Positions 1 through 7,595 of a DNA stretch of 20,146 nucleotides are shown here, one piece after another. This DNA comes from Oscillospiraceae bacterium (GTDB lineage: Bacteria > Bacillota > Clostridia > Oscillospirales > Ruminococcaceae): NCBI GenBank assembly GCA_020024215.1, contig JAHHUC010000040.1, positions 1-20,146 on the forward strand. The letters run 5' to 3'. Under the pieces are notes generated by a model. That model had not been told where the DNA came from and ran no database searches. It saw nothing but the letters and a program-made list of their open reading frames with translations. Each line of letters begins with the position of its first letter. The first letter of the stretch is position 1. A program made the translations under genes and the position numbers.

Positions 1-890
1 TCATACACATCGCTGAGTCCGGCAGCTTGTGCCCATATGGGTATGTCATCGCCTGAAAGACCAAAGGGATAGCCCTTGCCGTCATATCTTTCGTGATGGT
101 AAAGACATATATCTTTGGCATATCTGAGATAATTTTTATTTATGGAGGTTTTCAGGCAGGAAAGTATATCACAGCCAATCTGAGGATGGCTCTGCATAAT
201 TTTTCTTTCCTCACTTGTAAGCTTTCCCGGCTTTTGAAGTATGTGATCGGGTATGGCTGCCTTGCCGATATCATGAAGTGCAGCAGCACTGGACATAAGC
301 CTTATGGATTCATCTGTAAGCCCGAATTCGGGGTAAATATAGGCTATTTCCTCCAATATTGCCTGAGTCAGGTACTGCACTCTTATCACATGGTCGGTGG
401 ATTCAGGCGAGCGGTATTCTGCCAAAGCTGCAAATGAGCATATGGCATCCTGACTTATTCTGTCCAAAATTTTGCCCTGCTGCTGTTTAAATGCCTCATA
501 GTCGTTTTTAAATTCCGAAAGCTCCAATATGGTGTGTATGCTGTGCCATATGCAATCCTTTGGGGCAGGAAGGCGTATCACATCAGCTGCACCCTTGGAT
601 AAAAAAGGACAGTATTCCCTTTCGCTTACAAAGGCGGTAATTATTATAACGGGGATTTTTTTGCTTTTCTGAATATTTTTGGAATGTTCAAGAAAGGATT
701 CCCAATCTGTATTCTCATCCTGAGTGTCCAAAAGGCAGGCATCAATAATATCCTGATGCTGTTCAAACAGAAGAAGCCCCTGCCTTATATTTCCGGCATG
801 GAGAACCTGATACCTGTTTTCCAAAACCTCGGAAAGGATGCTGCGGGTATCGGGAATACTGCTTATGAGAAGTATGATATTGCTTTTCAA
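1..890 (-). CDS. HD-GYP phosphodiesterase with a degenerate receiver domain (3' end beyond the window)
   Basis: Partial gene; 296 complete codons are visible before the left edge. Residues 1-120 have the pattern of a response-regulator receiver, but the acidic pair after the first strand is missing (LLISSIPD). D55 and T85 are in place, while the usual KP lysine is R106 (RLPAP). Residues 160-296 are an HD-GYP domain: H167, H206-D207 in the LHDIGK motif, H235, then HHERYDGKGYP at 265-275. This family hydrolyses cyclic-di-GMP, and its metal ligands look intact. The start is TTG at 890: an in-frame TAA lies 21 nt upstream, so no earlier start is possible, and GGAG lies 11 nt before the TTG. It is the last visible gene of the leftward operon. 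Phosphorylation of the receiver is doubtful, so another input may control it. Confidence 0.88.
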   Translation of the reverse strand, partial: MKSNIILLISSIPDTRSILSEVLENRYQVLHAGNIRQGLLLFEQHQDIIDACLLDTQDENTDWESFLEHSKNIQKSKKIPVIIITAFVSEREYCPFLSKGAADVIRLPAPKDCIWHSIHTILELSEFKNDYEAFKQQQGKILDRISQDAICSFAALAEYRSPESTDHVIRVQYLTQAILEEIAYIYPEFGLTDESIRLMSSAAALHDIGKAAIPDHILQKPGKLTSEERKIMQSHPQIGCDILSCLKTSINKNYLRYAKDICLYHHERYDGKGYPFGLSGDDIPIWAQAAGLSDVY

Positions 891-930
891 TTTAGTTTTT
901 TCTCCGTCTTAAATATTTTTATAATTGCAT

Positions 931-960
931 TAAGGCAAGGATTTTGTGATCCTTGCCTTA
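931..960. repeat. Perfect 12-bp inverted repeat between two genes
   Basis: TAAGGCAAGGAT (931-942) and ATCCTTGCCTTA (949-960) are exact inverted copies around the 6-nt loop TTTGTG. It lies between the FliD-like gene and the HD-GYP gene. Read leftward, the stem is followed by ATGCAATTATAAAAATATTT, which has no continuous T-run. It could be a leaky terminator, an RNA processing or stability hairpin, or a protein-binding dyad. The hairpin is certain; its role is not. Confidence 0.6.
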
Positions 961-994
961 TTCGATACATAATATATTAAAAATGTAGGTGGAA

Positions 995-2254
995 TTAGAT
1001 GAAAGAATTCATCATATATCCGATTGTGCCGTAATTTTTCAAGGCCAAGGCGCCGCCTCTGTTGTAAATTTTCATCATGTTTTCAATTCCGTAATAGTTG
1101 GGTGAATTGATGTTGTAGGGATTGTTTCTTTCACTTAAAAGATCCCTTTCACTTTCCCTCATGCCTATTTTGGCATCTGAATGAAGCTTTGATGAAAATT
1201 TATCCAAAACATAATTTACTGTTTCAGGAGAGCTTTCGGCTTTTTTCAAAAACACATCCTTGTCAAGTGTAAATCTGCCATCCTTTTCTACCTTTATGCC
1301 CACAAGCTCCAAGGATCTTTCAGAAACAGGGGGGATGATCATTCTCTTCATCTGGTGAAGAACCCCTATGCCCTTATCTGCATTGTCGTTCAAAAATTTA
1401 AGTGCGCCATTGAATTTGTCAATAAGCTGCTGTGTCATATCAAGTCTTGCAGCTGCAGAGGAGCGGTCAGAAGAAATTACAGCCGTTCCCACGCCTTTAA
1501 GCTTTATGCTCAGGCGGTCTGAAAGCTCAACCACATTTTTGCTGCTTTTAACATCTTGCAGCTTTTCTCCGTTAAGGCTTACCTCAAATTGTGCATCAGA
1601 TGCGCTTTGAGAAGAATTTGCAAGCGAAAGCTCGTCGGCGGCCTTTCCTGATACAGTGAAGGCATTTTTGGCTCCTTCCTCACCCTTTAACCTTAGGGAT
1701 ACTCTTCCGTCCTTTTCTACAAGTGAGGCTGTGATGCCTATTTTGCTGTCGTTGATATCATCGGCAAGGCTCTGCAATATATCCTTTCCGGTTCCCTTGT
1801 TGAAAACAGATGTGTGAAATCTATGTTTTCCGGATTCGTTTTCGATGACAAGCTCGCCGCCTTTAAAATTTTCCACCCTTGAGGCGGATATGGCAGCGGA
1901 GGTGTTTATCTGCTCCTTTGCTGTGCTTTTTACATCAATGGTATATTTGTCCGAAGAAAGCTCCAGACGTCCGTCTGCTGAGGCAACCATAGAATTGTCA
2001 GAGAGGGCTGTGCGGTTTGAGCCGTTCTGTCCAAAATTTTCAGAGGCATCAATGATGCCCTGCATCTCTCTTTTATAGCTTTTGATAAATGCTTTTTCGG
2101 CTGATGACAGCGGCTTTTTCTGGGTATATCTGTGCTTTGATACAGAAGAAAAATCAGAAGGCCCCTTGATTTGGTTTCCAAACAGCGCATTATGAAGCCT
2201 GAGGCTGTTTATTCTGTTAGCACCCTGAAAGTATATACTGTTTATACCATACAT
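995..2254 (-). CDS. FliD-like flagellar protein lacking the usual N-terminal segment
   Basis: A 419-residue protein with FliD (filament cap) features but an unusual build. The middle has the FliD pattern of a short strand with LNGEKL, then SSKNVVELSDRLSIKLKG. The C-terminal half has the FliD_C signature LELVGIKVEKDGRFTLDKD followed by a stretch like 'al...pe.v..vl' (AESSPETVNYVLDK). Missing are the usual FliD N-terminal helix (G-L-x-S-G-x-D type) and the long terminal coiled coil that pair in the D0 region; the protein ends in an aromatic, Asn-rich tail. An upstream in-frame GTG (2263) could be read as the start, but AAGGAG overlaps it and sits 8 nt before ATG 2254, so ATG 2254 is chosen. It may be a cap variant or a different secreted axial protein. 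The family link is good; its exact role is unsure. Confidence 0.65.
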   Translation of the reverse strand: MYGINSIYFQGANRINSLRLHNALFGNQIKGPSDFSSVSKHRYTQKKPLSSAEKAFIKSYKREMQGIIDASENFGQNGSNRTALSDNSMVASADGRLELSSDKYTIDVKSTAKEQINTSAAISASRVENFKGGELVIENESGKHRFHTSVFNKGTGKDILQSLADDINDSKIGITASLVEKDGRVSLRLKGEEGAKNAFTVSGKAADELSLANSSQSASDAQFEVSLNGEKLQDVKSSKNVVELSDRLSIKLKGVGTAVISSDRSSAAARLDMTQQLIDKFNGALKFLNDNADKGIGVLHQMKRMIIPPVSERSLELVGIKVEKDGRFTLDKDVFLKKAESSPETVNYVLDKFSSKLHSDAKIGMRESERDLLSERNNPYNINSPNYYGIENMMKIYNRGGALALKNYGTIGYMMNSFI

Positions 2255-2311
2255 AAATACCACTCCTTCATGAAAGCAGAAATATAATTGCTGTTTTAAT
2301 ATGGTTTAAAA

Positions 2312-3550
2312 TTACTTAGCTTCATTTTGGGCAGGAGTATCAAGATCCTGCCAGATTTCATTGACATTTTCCACGCAGTCAAAGTAAATTTGAGTGAGGT
2401 TGTTCTGGGGGATGCCCAAAGCCTCCGCATATGCGGTTATTTTGCCCCAGTCGGCTCTTTCATAGCTGAGCACAAGGTTGTAAAGATCGGCGCATATGCC
2501 CTCATTTTTTATAAGCGCAGCTTTTATGTGCTCTGATATGGGAAGCTCGTAAAGAGCGTCCTCCAAGGGCACCTCCATAAGTGTTTCCAGGGTTGAGAAC
2601 ATACCCATCATGTAAGCCTCAGAGGCTGAGATGGGAAGCTTTGTTGTGGCTATGGATGCCAGATTTTTACAGAACATAGCTCTTTGGAATGAGGTTTTGA
2701 TAAGCTCGTCCTGCATATCTCCCGAGCCATCTCTGAAGCTTAAAAGATAAATCCACTGCTTAAGCTGCTCCATGCCCAAAACAACAAGTGCCTGCTGAAC
2801 AGATTTAACCTGATTGGTAAGTCCGAAATAGGCTGAATTTACAAGCTTCATCAAAGAAAAGGCGAGGGTTACATCGCGGGAAATGATTCTGGTTATTTCA
2901 TCCACATCAGGCTCTTCATTTGTAACGGCGACCATAAGCTGGAAAAAGTTGCTCTGGATATGGTCAAAGCGATGAACCTTTGATTTCTTATGGATGCCTA
3001 TCTGAGCGCCCTGCATATAATCGCATTTTAGCTTTATAGCCAGCTCCAGAGCTTCGGGTGTATTGATGTTGTAGGCAGATACCTGCTTTTCAAAGCTGTG
3101 GGCGAGATTGACAATGTTCTCCAAAGAGGTGCTGCTCTTTAAAAAGTCGATTTTGACAATATCCACAGCATCCATGATACCGAAGTATCTGGGGAGAAAT
3201 TCAAAGTCCTTTATGGCGATTTTATAGCCCTGCTTCTTGAAGCGGTATATGATTTTCTGCGCCACAGGATGGATGATGCTATTATCCTCCACCTGTATAA
3301 CAAGCTTTTTGCTGTCAAACATTTTCGGAATATTTCTCATGAGAAGATTGGGCGTAAAGGTGAGAAAAACAGTTTTACCGCCCAAAAACTTGTCATCACT
3401 CATTTCTCCAAGGAAGTGTTCGATGGCATTTGCAACCCATACATCCTGCTTGTTATAAAGGGAACTTTCATCCTGTCTGTAAAGGATCTCATAGGCAACG
3501 ACCTGATGATTGCTGTTAACGACAGGCTGTTTTACAATATATGTCTCCAT
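2312..3550 (-). CDS. Degenerate EAL domain plus HDOD domain signalling protein (YuxH-like)
   Basis: A protein of about 412 residues with the two-domain layout of the B. subtilis YuxH family. The N-terminal 190 residues fold like EAL, opening with YIVKQPVV and VAYEILYR, but catalytic positions are changed. The Asn strand reads FLTFTP, DDFG is KDFE, and the AEGVE glutamate is lost (SAYNINT), although DIVKID and the QGAQIG end remain. It is therefore unlikely to hydrolyse cyclic-di-GMP. The C-terminal half is an HDOD domain (IISRDVTLAFSLMKLVNSA, then QALVVLGMEQLKQW). HDOD proteins act as signalling or scaffolding modules. Two ATGs are close together. AAAGG is only 1 nt from the first (3559) and about 10 nt from the second (3550), so 3550 is preferred. 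It sits between the FtsA-like and FliD-like genes and is co-oriented with them. Confidence 0.85.
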   Translation of the reverse strand: METYIVKQPVVNSNHQVVAYEILYRQDESSLYNKQDVWVANAIEHFLGEMSDDKFLGGKTVFLTFTPNLLMRNIPKMFDSKKLVIQVEDNSIIHPVAQKIIYRFKKQGYKIAIKDFEFLPRYFGIMDAVDIVKIDFLKSSTSLENIVNLAHSFEKQVSAYNINTPEALELAIKLKCDYMQGAQIGIHKKSKVHRFDHIQSNFFQLMVAVTNEEPDVDEITRIISRDVTLAFSLMKLVNSAYFGLTNQVKSVQQALVVLGMEQLKQWIYLLSFRDGSGDMQDELIKTSFQRAMFCKNLASIATTKLPISASEAYMMGMFSTLETLMEVPLEDALYELPISEHIKAALIKNEGICADLYNLVLSYERADWGKITAYAEALGIPQNNLTQIYFDCVENVNEIWQDLDTPAQNEAK

Positions 3551-3588
3551 AGCTTTCATACCTTTCTGAGAACTGCATTTATTCCTGC

Positions 3589-5601
3589 TTATATAATATC
3601 AGATTTGTCTTTAATATTCCAGTGTATTTCTACATTATCACCGGGAAAAATCTGATCTGTGTAGGTAGCAGTCTTATTATTTTTTAAGATGACCACATCC
3701 CCTTGGGGATTTTGCGGATCCATGTCCACATAGTTGAGCAGACTGAACAGCTGATATTCACTTCCCGGTGAACAGGTCAGCAGAATTTTTTCCCCATTGA
3801 GCGTTATGGGAATGACAGAATCATTGCTGCTGCTTTTTATATTCTCGCTCAAGGGGGGCTGCTGCACAAGACCTATTACATCATTTTGGGAAAGCTTCTG
3901 ATCCAGGTCCAAAAGCTGTTTGCCGTTTAAGGTGAGATCCTGGGCTTTAAGGTCTATGCCGCTTTCATCCAAAAGCTCTTTCACAGTGGTCACGTCCTTT
4001 TTTAAGACATTGTCCAAGGAGGAGACAGGCGAATCCTTAGATGCTGCCGTCCGGTTTATGAACACACGGCTTCCGCACATCACATCCTCGCCTAAAAACC
4101 TGACAGTGAATTCATTCCATTCTCCGCAGGCCTCCTTTGCTGTCAGAAAAGCATCCTTTCCATCGCAGGCGGGCTTGAACTCCACCTTGTCCCCGGCGCT
4201 CAGCACATCGGAAAGACCGGCAAGGCTTCCGTTTACAAACACCTCGGAAAGTGAAGCAAAGCCGCCTCTTTGAATTTTTCTTTCCCCGTTGAGGTTATAT
4301 ATAAGGTTTTTGCCGGAACGCCCCATGATCTGCCCATATTGATAGCCGCCTAATCTCAAGGCCTCCATAACAGTCATGCTTGCGCCCATAAGGCTTATTT
4401 TAGAGCCGTTGAGCGTTATGGACATTCCGCCGTTGTTTTCTGTCTGAACTGCGGTTACAGCAATTCCCACAGGTGTTGCATATTCGGCAGAAAGATATTT
4501 GTCATCTGCCTTTATCAGCTTTTTCATATAATTGTTTCCGCCGACAGCCACCTTGTTTTCCTCAATGGAAAGCTCCTGTGCAACCATTCTGCAAAGACCC
4601 TCGGTCCTGCTTCCGCCGCCAACCATAAACACAGCCTTTGGCGCAGAGCCGTTTACCTCTGTGATTCCCTCTGCAATTCTTCTTGCCAGCTCCCTTGTGA
4701 CATTTTCTGTAAGAGAGATAGCGTCGCTTCTGCATATGGAGTGGGTTATTCCCAAAATGTCGTCAAATTCTATGTTTTCTCTCTGCCTGCTTAAATCAAA
4801 TTTGATTTTTTCTGCTGTGTCAAAATCCACAAGCAGCTGCTGCATTATGCTTTCGGTTATTTCATCTCCTGCAATGGTTGCCATTGTGTAGCCGCAGACG
4901 CTGCCTTTATCCGATACGGCTATATCCGAGGTGCCGGCTCCCACATCCACAAGTGCTATGTTCAGCAGCCTAAGCTCCTTTGGGACAACTGCGTTCATGG
5001 CGGCGATAGGCTCCAAGGTCATTCCCGACACTGACAGCTTTGCAATGGAGGCGGTGGAATAGATGCTTTCAACCACCCCGTTTGGAAGAAAGGTTGCAAT
5101 AATTTCCACAGAGGCCTTTTTTCCTCTGTGCCCCAAAAGCGTGGAAAAGGAATATCCGTCCAGCCGATATTCCACAACCGTGTGTCCCACATTGCAAAAG
5201 TCCATAGTATCCTCTGCCGAAAGCTCGGATTTTATCTGCTCATATGCTGTCTGAACCGCACCGGATTCCAACTGGAGAATATCTTTCTCATTTACAGAGC
5301 TGTGGTCGTCCAATTCCTTCTCAAAGATGACGCGGGCGGTTTTAAGAACTCTTCCTGCTGCTGCCGTATAAACTCTTTCAAGTGAAACCTCCAGCCGCTC
5401 CTCCAGCCTCTTCTTTATATCAAAAACTATTTTTGCCGTATTTTCTATATCCTCTATCTGCCCGTCTACAACAGCTCGGTTGGTGTGCTTTATCTCCTCT
5501 GCGTCAAGTATTTCATAAATATCGCCGTTTTTTTTGCACACAACTCCTATAACACTTCTTGTGCCTATGTCAAGGGCAAATATCAAACCTTCAGCTTTCA
5601 T
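3589..5601 (-). CDS. FtsA/PilM-fold ATPase with tandem C-terminal beta-grasp (ThiS-like) modules
   Basis: 670 residues. Residues 1-390 are an actin-like ATPase of the FtsA/SHS2 group: phosphate-1 FALDIGTRS (8-16), an FtsA-type 1C insert (VDGQIEDIENTAKIV, 45-59), phosphate-2 VDVGAGTSD (218-226), and adenosine motif FMVGGGSRTEGL (325-336). FtsA itself is about 420 residues and ends in a membrane-binding helix; none is seen here. Instead residues 394-661 hold three stretches that each start with a short beta strand (ITLNG, VRFLG, ITLNG) and end in a ThiS/MoaD-like turn: LSAGDKVEF (467-475), LSQNDVIGL (570-578) and FPGDNVEIHW (652-661). These look like beta-grasp units. GGAGG lies 6 nt before ATG 5601. 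Automated labels would probably say cell division protein FtsA. The flagellar operon context and the extra domains argue against that role. Its function is unknown. Confidence 0.8.
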   Translation of the reverse strand: MKAEGLIFALDIGTRSVIGVVCKKNGDIYEILDAEEIKHTNRAVVDGQIEDIENTAKIVFDIKKRLEERLEVSLERVYTAAAGRVLKTARVIFEKELDDHSSVNEKDILQLESGAVQTAYEQIKSELSAEDTMDFCNVGHTVVEYRLDGYSFSTLLGHRGKKASVEIIATFLPNGVVESIYSTASIAKLSVSGMTLEPIAAMNAVVPKELRLLNIALVDVGAGTSDIAVSDKGSVCGYTMATIAGDEITESIMQQLLVDFDTAEKIKFDLSRQRENIEFDDILGITHSICRSDAISLTENVTRELARRIAEGITEVNGSAPKAVFMVGGGSRTEGLCRMVAQELSIEENKVAVGGNNYMKKLIKADDKYLSAEYATPVGIAVTAVQTENNGGMSITLNGSKISLMGASMTVMEALRLGGYQYGQIMGRSGKNLIYNLNGERKIQRGGFASLSEVFVNGSLAGLSDVLSAGDKVEFKPACDGKDAFLTAKEACGEWNEFTVRFLGEDVMCGSRVFINRTAASKDSPVSSLDNVLKKDVTTVKELLDESGIDLKAQDLTLNGKQLLDLDQKLSQNDVIGLVQQPPLSENIKSSSNDSVIPITLNGEKILLTCSPGSEYQLFSLLNYVDMDPQNPQGDVVILKNNKTATYTDQIFPGDNVEIHWNIKDKSDII

Positions 5602-5632
5602 GCTCTACCTCCGTAAATTTTGTGTTTGGAGT

Positions 5633-5953
5633 TTACTTTTCATTTTTATTTGGGATAATCTCCTGGGGAATCTCCCCTCCGTTTTTTATTCGGTAGGCTG
5701 CTGATAAAAGCTTGCAGTACAATGCTGCGACAACCTCATAAAGCTCAGGGGGGATACTGCTTCCCACCTGAAGCATACACAGCATGGAAACTGCGCTGTC
5801 ATCCCTGTAAACAGGGATTCCCCGCTCTTCGGCTATGCCTATTATTTTTTCCGCTATTTCTCCGTAGCCTGAGGCGATAACAATAGGCGCCTCATCCTCC
5901 TCGGCATTGTATTTTAAAGCGACTGCCTTATTTCTTTTGTTGGATTTAGCCAT
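5633..5953 (-). CDS. Stand-alone FlhB C-terminal-domain protein (YlqH/FhlB type)
   Basis: 106 residues matching only the cytoplasmic C-terminal part of the flagellar export switch protein FlhB: AVALKYN, then APIVIASGYGEIAEKI, IAEERGIPVYRDD and the closing SSIPPELYEVVAALY. The NPTH self-cleavage site and the membrane helices of full FlhB are absent, as in B. subtilis YlqH and FlhB paralogues elsewhere. FlhB_C recognises export substrates and talks to FliK during the hook-to-filament switch. This gene directly follows a fliK-like gene, matching the B. subtilis ylqG-ylqH pair, and may be an export helper. AAGGAG is 13 nt upstream of ATG 5953, a long spacing; the nearer ATG inside the SD stops after three codons. 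Confidence 0.88.
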   Translation of the reverse strand: MAKSNKRNKAVALKYNAEEDEAPIVIASGYGEIAEKIIGIAEERGIPVYRDDSAVSMLCMLQVGSSIPPELYEVVAALYCKLLSAAYRIKNGGEIPQEIIPNKNEK

Positions 5954-5983
5954 TTTATGTCAGCATCTCCTTAACTAAATTTG

Positions 5984-7390
5984 CTATATCTTAAGATCGA
6001 CTCCGGTTCTCTTATAGGGGAGAGAGTGAAAGACATCCATAAGTGAACGCGGTCTTTCCAAAGGCTCCACCTCTGTTTTTCCCATTCGGTAATCGGTGGT
6101 ATTGACATATGCTATAATATTTTCCTTCTCCTTTTTAAAATGCTGAACATATTCCGGCGGACAGAACAGCTGAAAATCTATTATCTGATCCTTTACAAAA
6201 AGCTCCATTTCAAATCTTCCCATATTTTCAATCTCAAAGGAAAGCAGCATATGTATGGGACTTTGCCCCCCGGAGGGCGCCTTCTCGCCGTCATCTTTGT
6301 TGTTTATCCATATTTCGGCAAAGGAGTGCATATCAAAAAACTTAACCGGGAGAACAAAGTGCAAAAGCGGGGTAAAGTTGCAGGGGGAGGAGAGAAGGCT
6401 GTATATGATCTTCTCAAATTTATCAGAATCGGCTCTTAAGAGGGATTTATCCTGAGATTGTATCTGGAGTATGTGGGAAAGATTATCCATAGCAGTTGCC
6501 TCTTTGCGGGCGGGCTTTTCATTCTGAACACCCCGCAAAAATGCCTGCAAAGCCGACATAAAGCTTTCCCTTTCCTCTCTTCCGTGCATCTGATGAGAAA
6601 GGCGGTATATTGTTTCGGTGAGATATTCCTCGTTGTTGTTGTATCTGGAGAGGTTATAGACGGTCATTTTGACTATCTTTTTTACTCCCTCTGAAAAAAG
6701 TATGCTGTTTTGCACATCGTCAAGCAGGGCGATAGTCTCTTTTTTCAAGGCGGTAAAATTCTCTGTGGAATCTGCTGCCTTAAATTTCTGCGAAAGCTCT
6801 AAAAGCTTGTCAGAAAGCTCTTTATTCGGAAAAAGGCTCTCTGAGAGAAATTTCAGATTGTTGCCCACAGAGCCGAGCGCTTCTTTTCGTGTGGAATAAA
6901 GCGTCAGGGCCTTGAGAAAGGATCCGGCAGCCTTTAAAAAATCGCTGCTGTCAGAGTGCTCCTTCACAAGCTGGCGCAGAACATCAAACATTTCACCTTT
7001 GAAAAGTGTAACCGAATTTTCCTGACTTTTCATTTCATCCGCAATTTTATCAAAGGGCACAAGCAGGTCGCTGAACATCTGCTCTATCTCCTTTGTAAGC
7101 GGATTGTTGTTGGCAGGAAGCAGCTTTATAAGAGCTTCAAGAGACGAGAAGCTCTTGAGGTAATTCACTGTTACAGAGGGGTCCTTCAAAAGGTTGAGCA
7201 AAAGCGCAGAGGCGTCATTTTCATTTCCCAGACCATTGTTCTGGCCTAAAAGCTCAGATTGGGATGAAGGCTTATTCACCCTTGAAACATTCTGAAGCGG
7301 AAACTGTGTGGAAAGCTCCGCATTTTTTTTCACATCAACAGGTTGGTTTTTATTTATAAGCGGTGTGGTAACTCTCAGTATATCTGCCAT
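5984..7390 (-). CDS. FliK-like protein (YlqG type), first gene of the leftward operon
   Basis: 468 residues, mostly helical and polar, without membrane segments. The C-terminal 100 residues resemble the FliK hook-length-control C-terminal domain: a strand pattern with LSFEIENMGRFEMELFVKD (the usual 'P..LG.v.v.l' block), then a helix (QHFKKEKENIIAYV) and the closing strand TTDYRMGKTEVEPLE. The neighbour downstream is an FlhB C-terminal protein, as in the ylqG-ylqH pair of B. subtilis. The open frame can be extended to a TTG at 7441 and an ATG at 7423, but neither has a ribosome site. AAGGA 10 nt before ATG 7390 favours MADILRV as the N-terminus. Whether this is the true hook ruler or a paralogue cannot be decided from this window. 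Confidence 0.6.
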   Translation of the reverse strand: MADILRVTTPLINKNQPVDVKKNAELSTQFPLQNVSRVNKPSSQSELLGQNNGLGNENDASALLLNLLKDPSVTVNYLKSFSSLEALIKLLPANNNPLTKEIEQMFSDLLVPFDKIADEMKSQENSVTLFKGEMFDVLRQLVKEHSDSSDFLKAAGSFLKALTLYSTRKEALGSVGNNLKFLSESLFPNKELSDKLLELSQKFKAADSTENFTALKKETIALLDDVQNSILFSEGVKKIVKMTVYNLSRYNNNEEYLTETIYRLSHQMHGREERESFMSALQAFLRGVQNEKPARKEATAMDNLSHILQIQSQDKSLLRADSDKFEKIIYSLLSSPCNFTPLLHFVLPVKFFDMHSFAEIWINNKDDGEKAPSGGQSPIHMLLSFEIENMGRFEMELFVKDQIIDFQLFCPPEYVQHFKKEKENIIAYVNTTDYRMGKTEVEPLERPRSLMDVFHSLPYKRTGVDLKI

Positions 7391-7449
7391 ATTTTCCGCG
7401 TCCTTGCGCCTTGATCCCCCCATAACTGCAATAAATTTCAAATAGATTT

Positions 7450-7539
7450 TTCATCTATATATAATTTATCGAACGAAATTCCAAAAACACAAGCGCCGCA
7501 CTTGTGTTTTGGAAAAATTGGTCGAATAAGATAGATGAA
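7450..7539. repeat. 90-bp nested inverted repeat in the divergent promoter region
   Basis: Three arms share one centre near 7497. Outer: TTCATCTAT (7450-7458) and ATAGATGAA (7531-7539), perfect. Middle: TTATCGA (7466-7472) and TCGAATAA (7522-7529), one extra base. Inner: TTCCAAAAACACAAG (7479-7493) and CTTGTGTTTTGGAA (7501-7514), one A bulged, around the loop CGCCGCA. It covers the candidate promoters of both the fliK-like operon (left) and the che operon (right). A long dyad shared by two divergent promoters suggests an operator or a supercoiling-sensitive cruciform. The inner stem read rightward is followed by AAAAA, not a T-run, so a simple terminator is less likely. Confidence 0.75.
7456..7484 (-). 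promoter_or_regulatory. Candidate sigma-A promoter for the leftward flagellar operon
   Basis: On the minus strand TTGGAA (7484-7479) and TATATA (7461-7456) are separated by 17 bp. Transcription would start near 7449, about 60 nt before ATG 7390. The -35 lies in the inner left arm and the -10 touches the outer left arm of the 90-bp dyad. Prediction by eye only. Confidence 0.4.
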
Positions 7540-7548
7540 GAGTATTAT
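7519..7548 (+). promoter_or_regulatory. Candidate promoter for the cheA-cheW-cheR-cheB operon
   Basis: TTGGTC (7519-7524) and TATTAT (7543-7548) are 18 bp apart, giving a leader of about 40 nt before cheA. A second option is TTGGAA (7509-7514) with TAGATG (7532-7537), the mirror image of the leftward promoter, but its -10 is poor. The -10 overlaps a 7-bp hairpin TTATGCT-TGTC-AGCATAA (7545-7562). No sigma-28 motif is seen here. Confidence 0.35.
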
Positions 7549-7595
7549 GCTTGTCAGCATAACAGGTAAAATTTTTGAATAGTAGGTGAAGGAAA

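Noticed and set aside
684..980. Plus-strand open frame of 98 codons across the HD-GYP gene
   Set aside because: It lies antisense to a clear HD-GYP gene and shows no ribosome site or family motif.
3589..5601. Calling this gene the cell-division protein FtsA
   Set aside because: No membrane-targeting helix, about 250 extra residues with beta-grasp repeats, and a flagellar operon without ftsZ.
7479..7514. The inner stem as an ordinary Rho-independent terminator
   Set aside because: Read rightward it is followed by A residues. It lies between divergent genes, where no transcript needs ending.
7551..7580. TTGTCA-17-TTTGAA as the cheA promoter
   Set aside because: The -10 is poor and the start would fall on the cheA ribosome site. 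The element at 7519-7548 is better placed.
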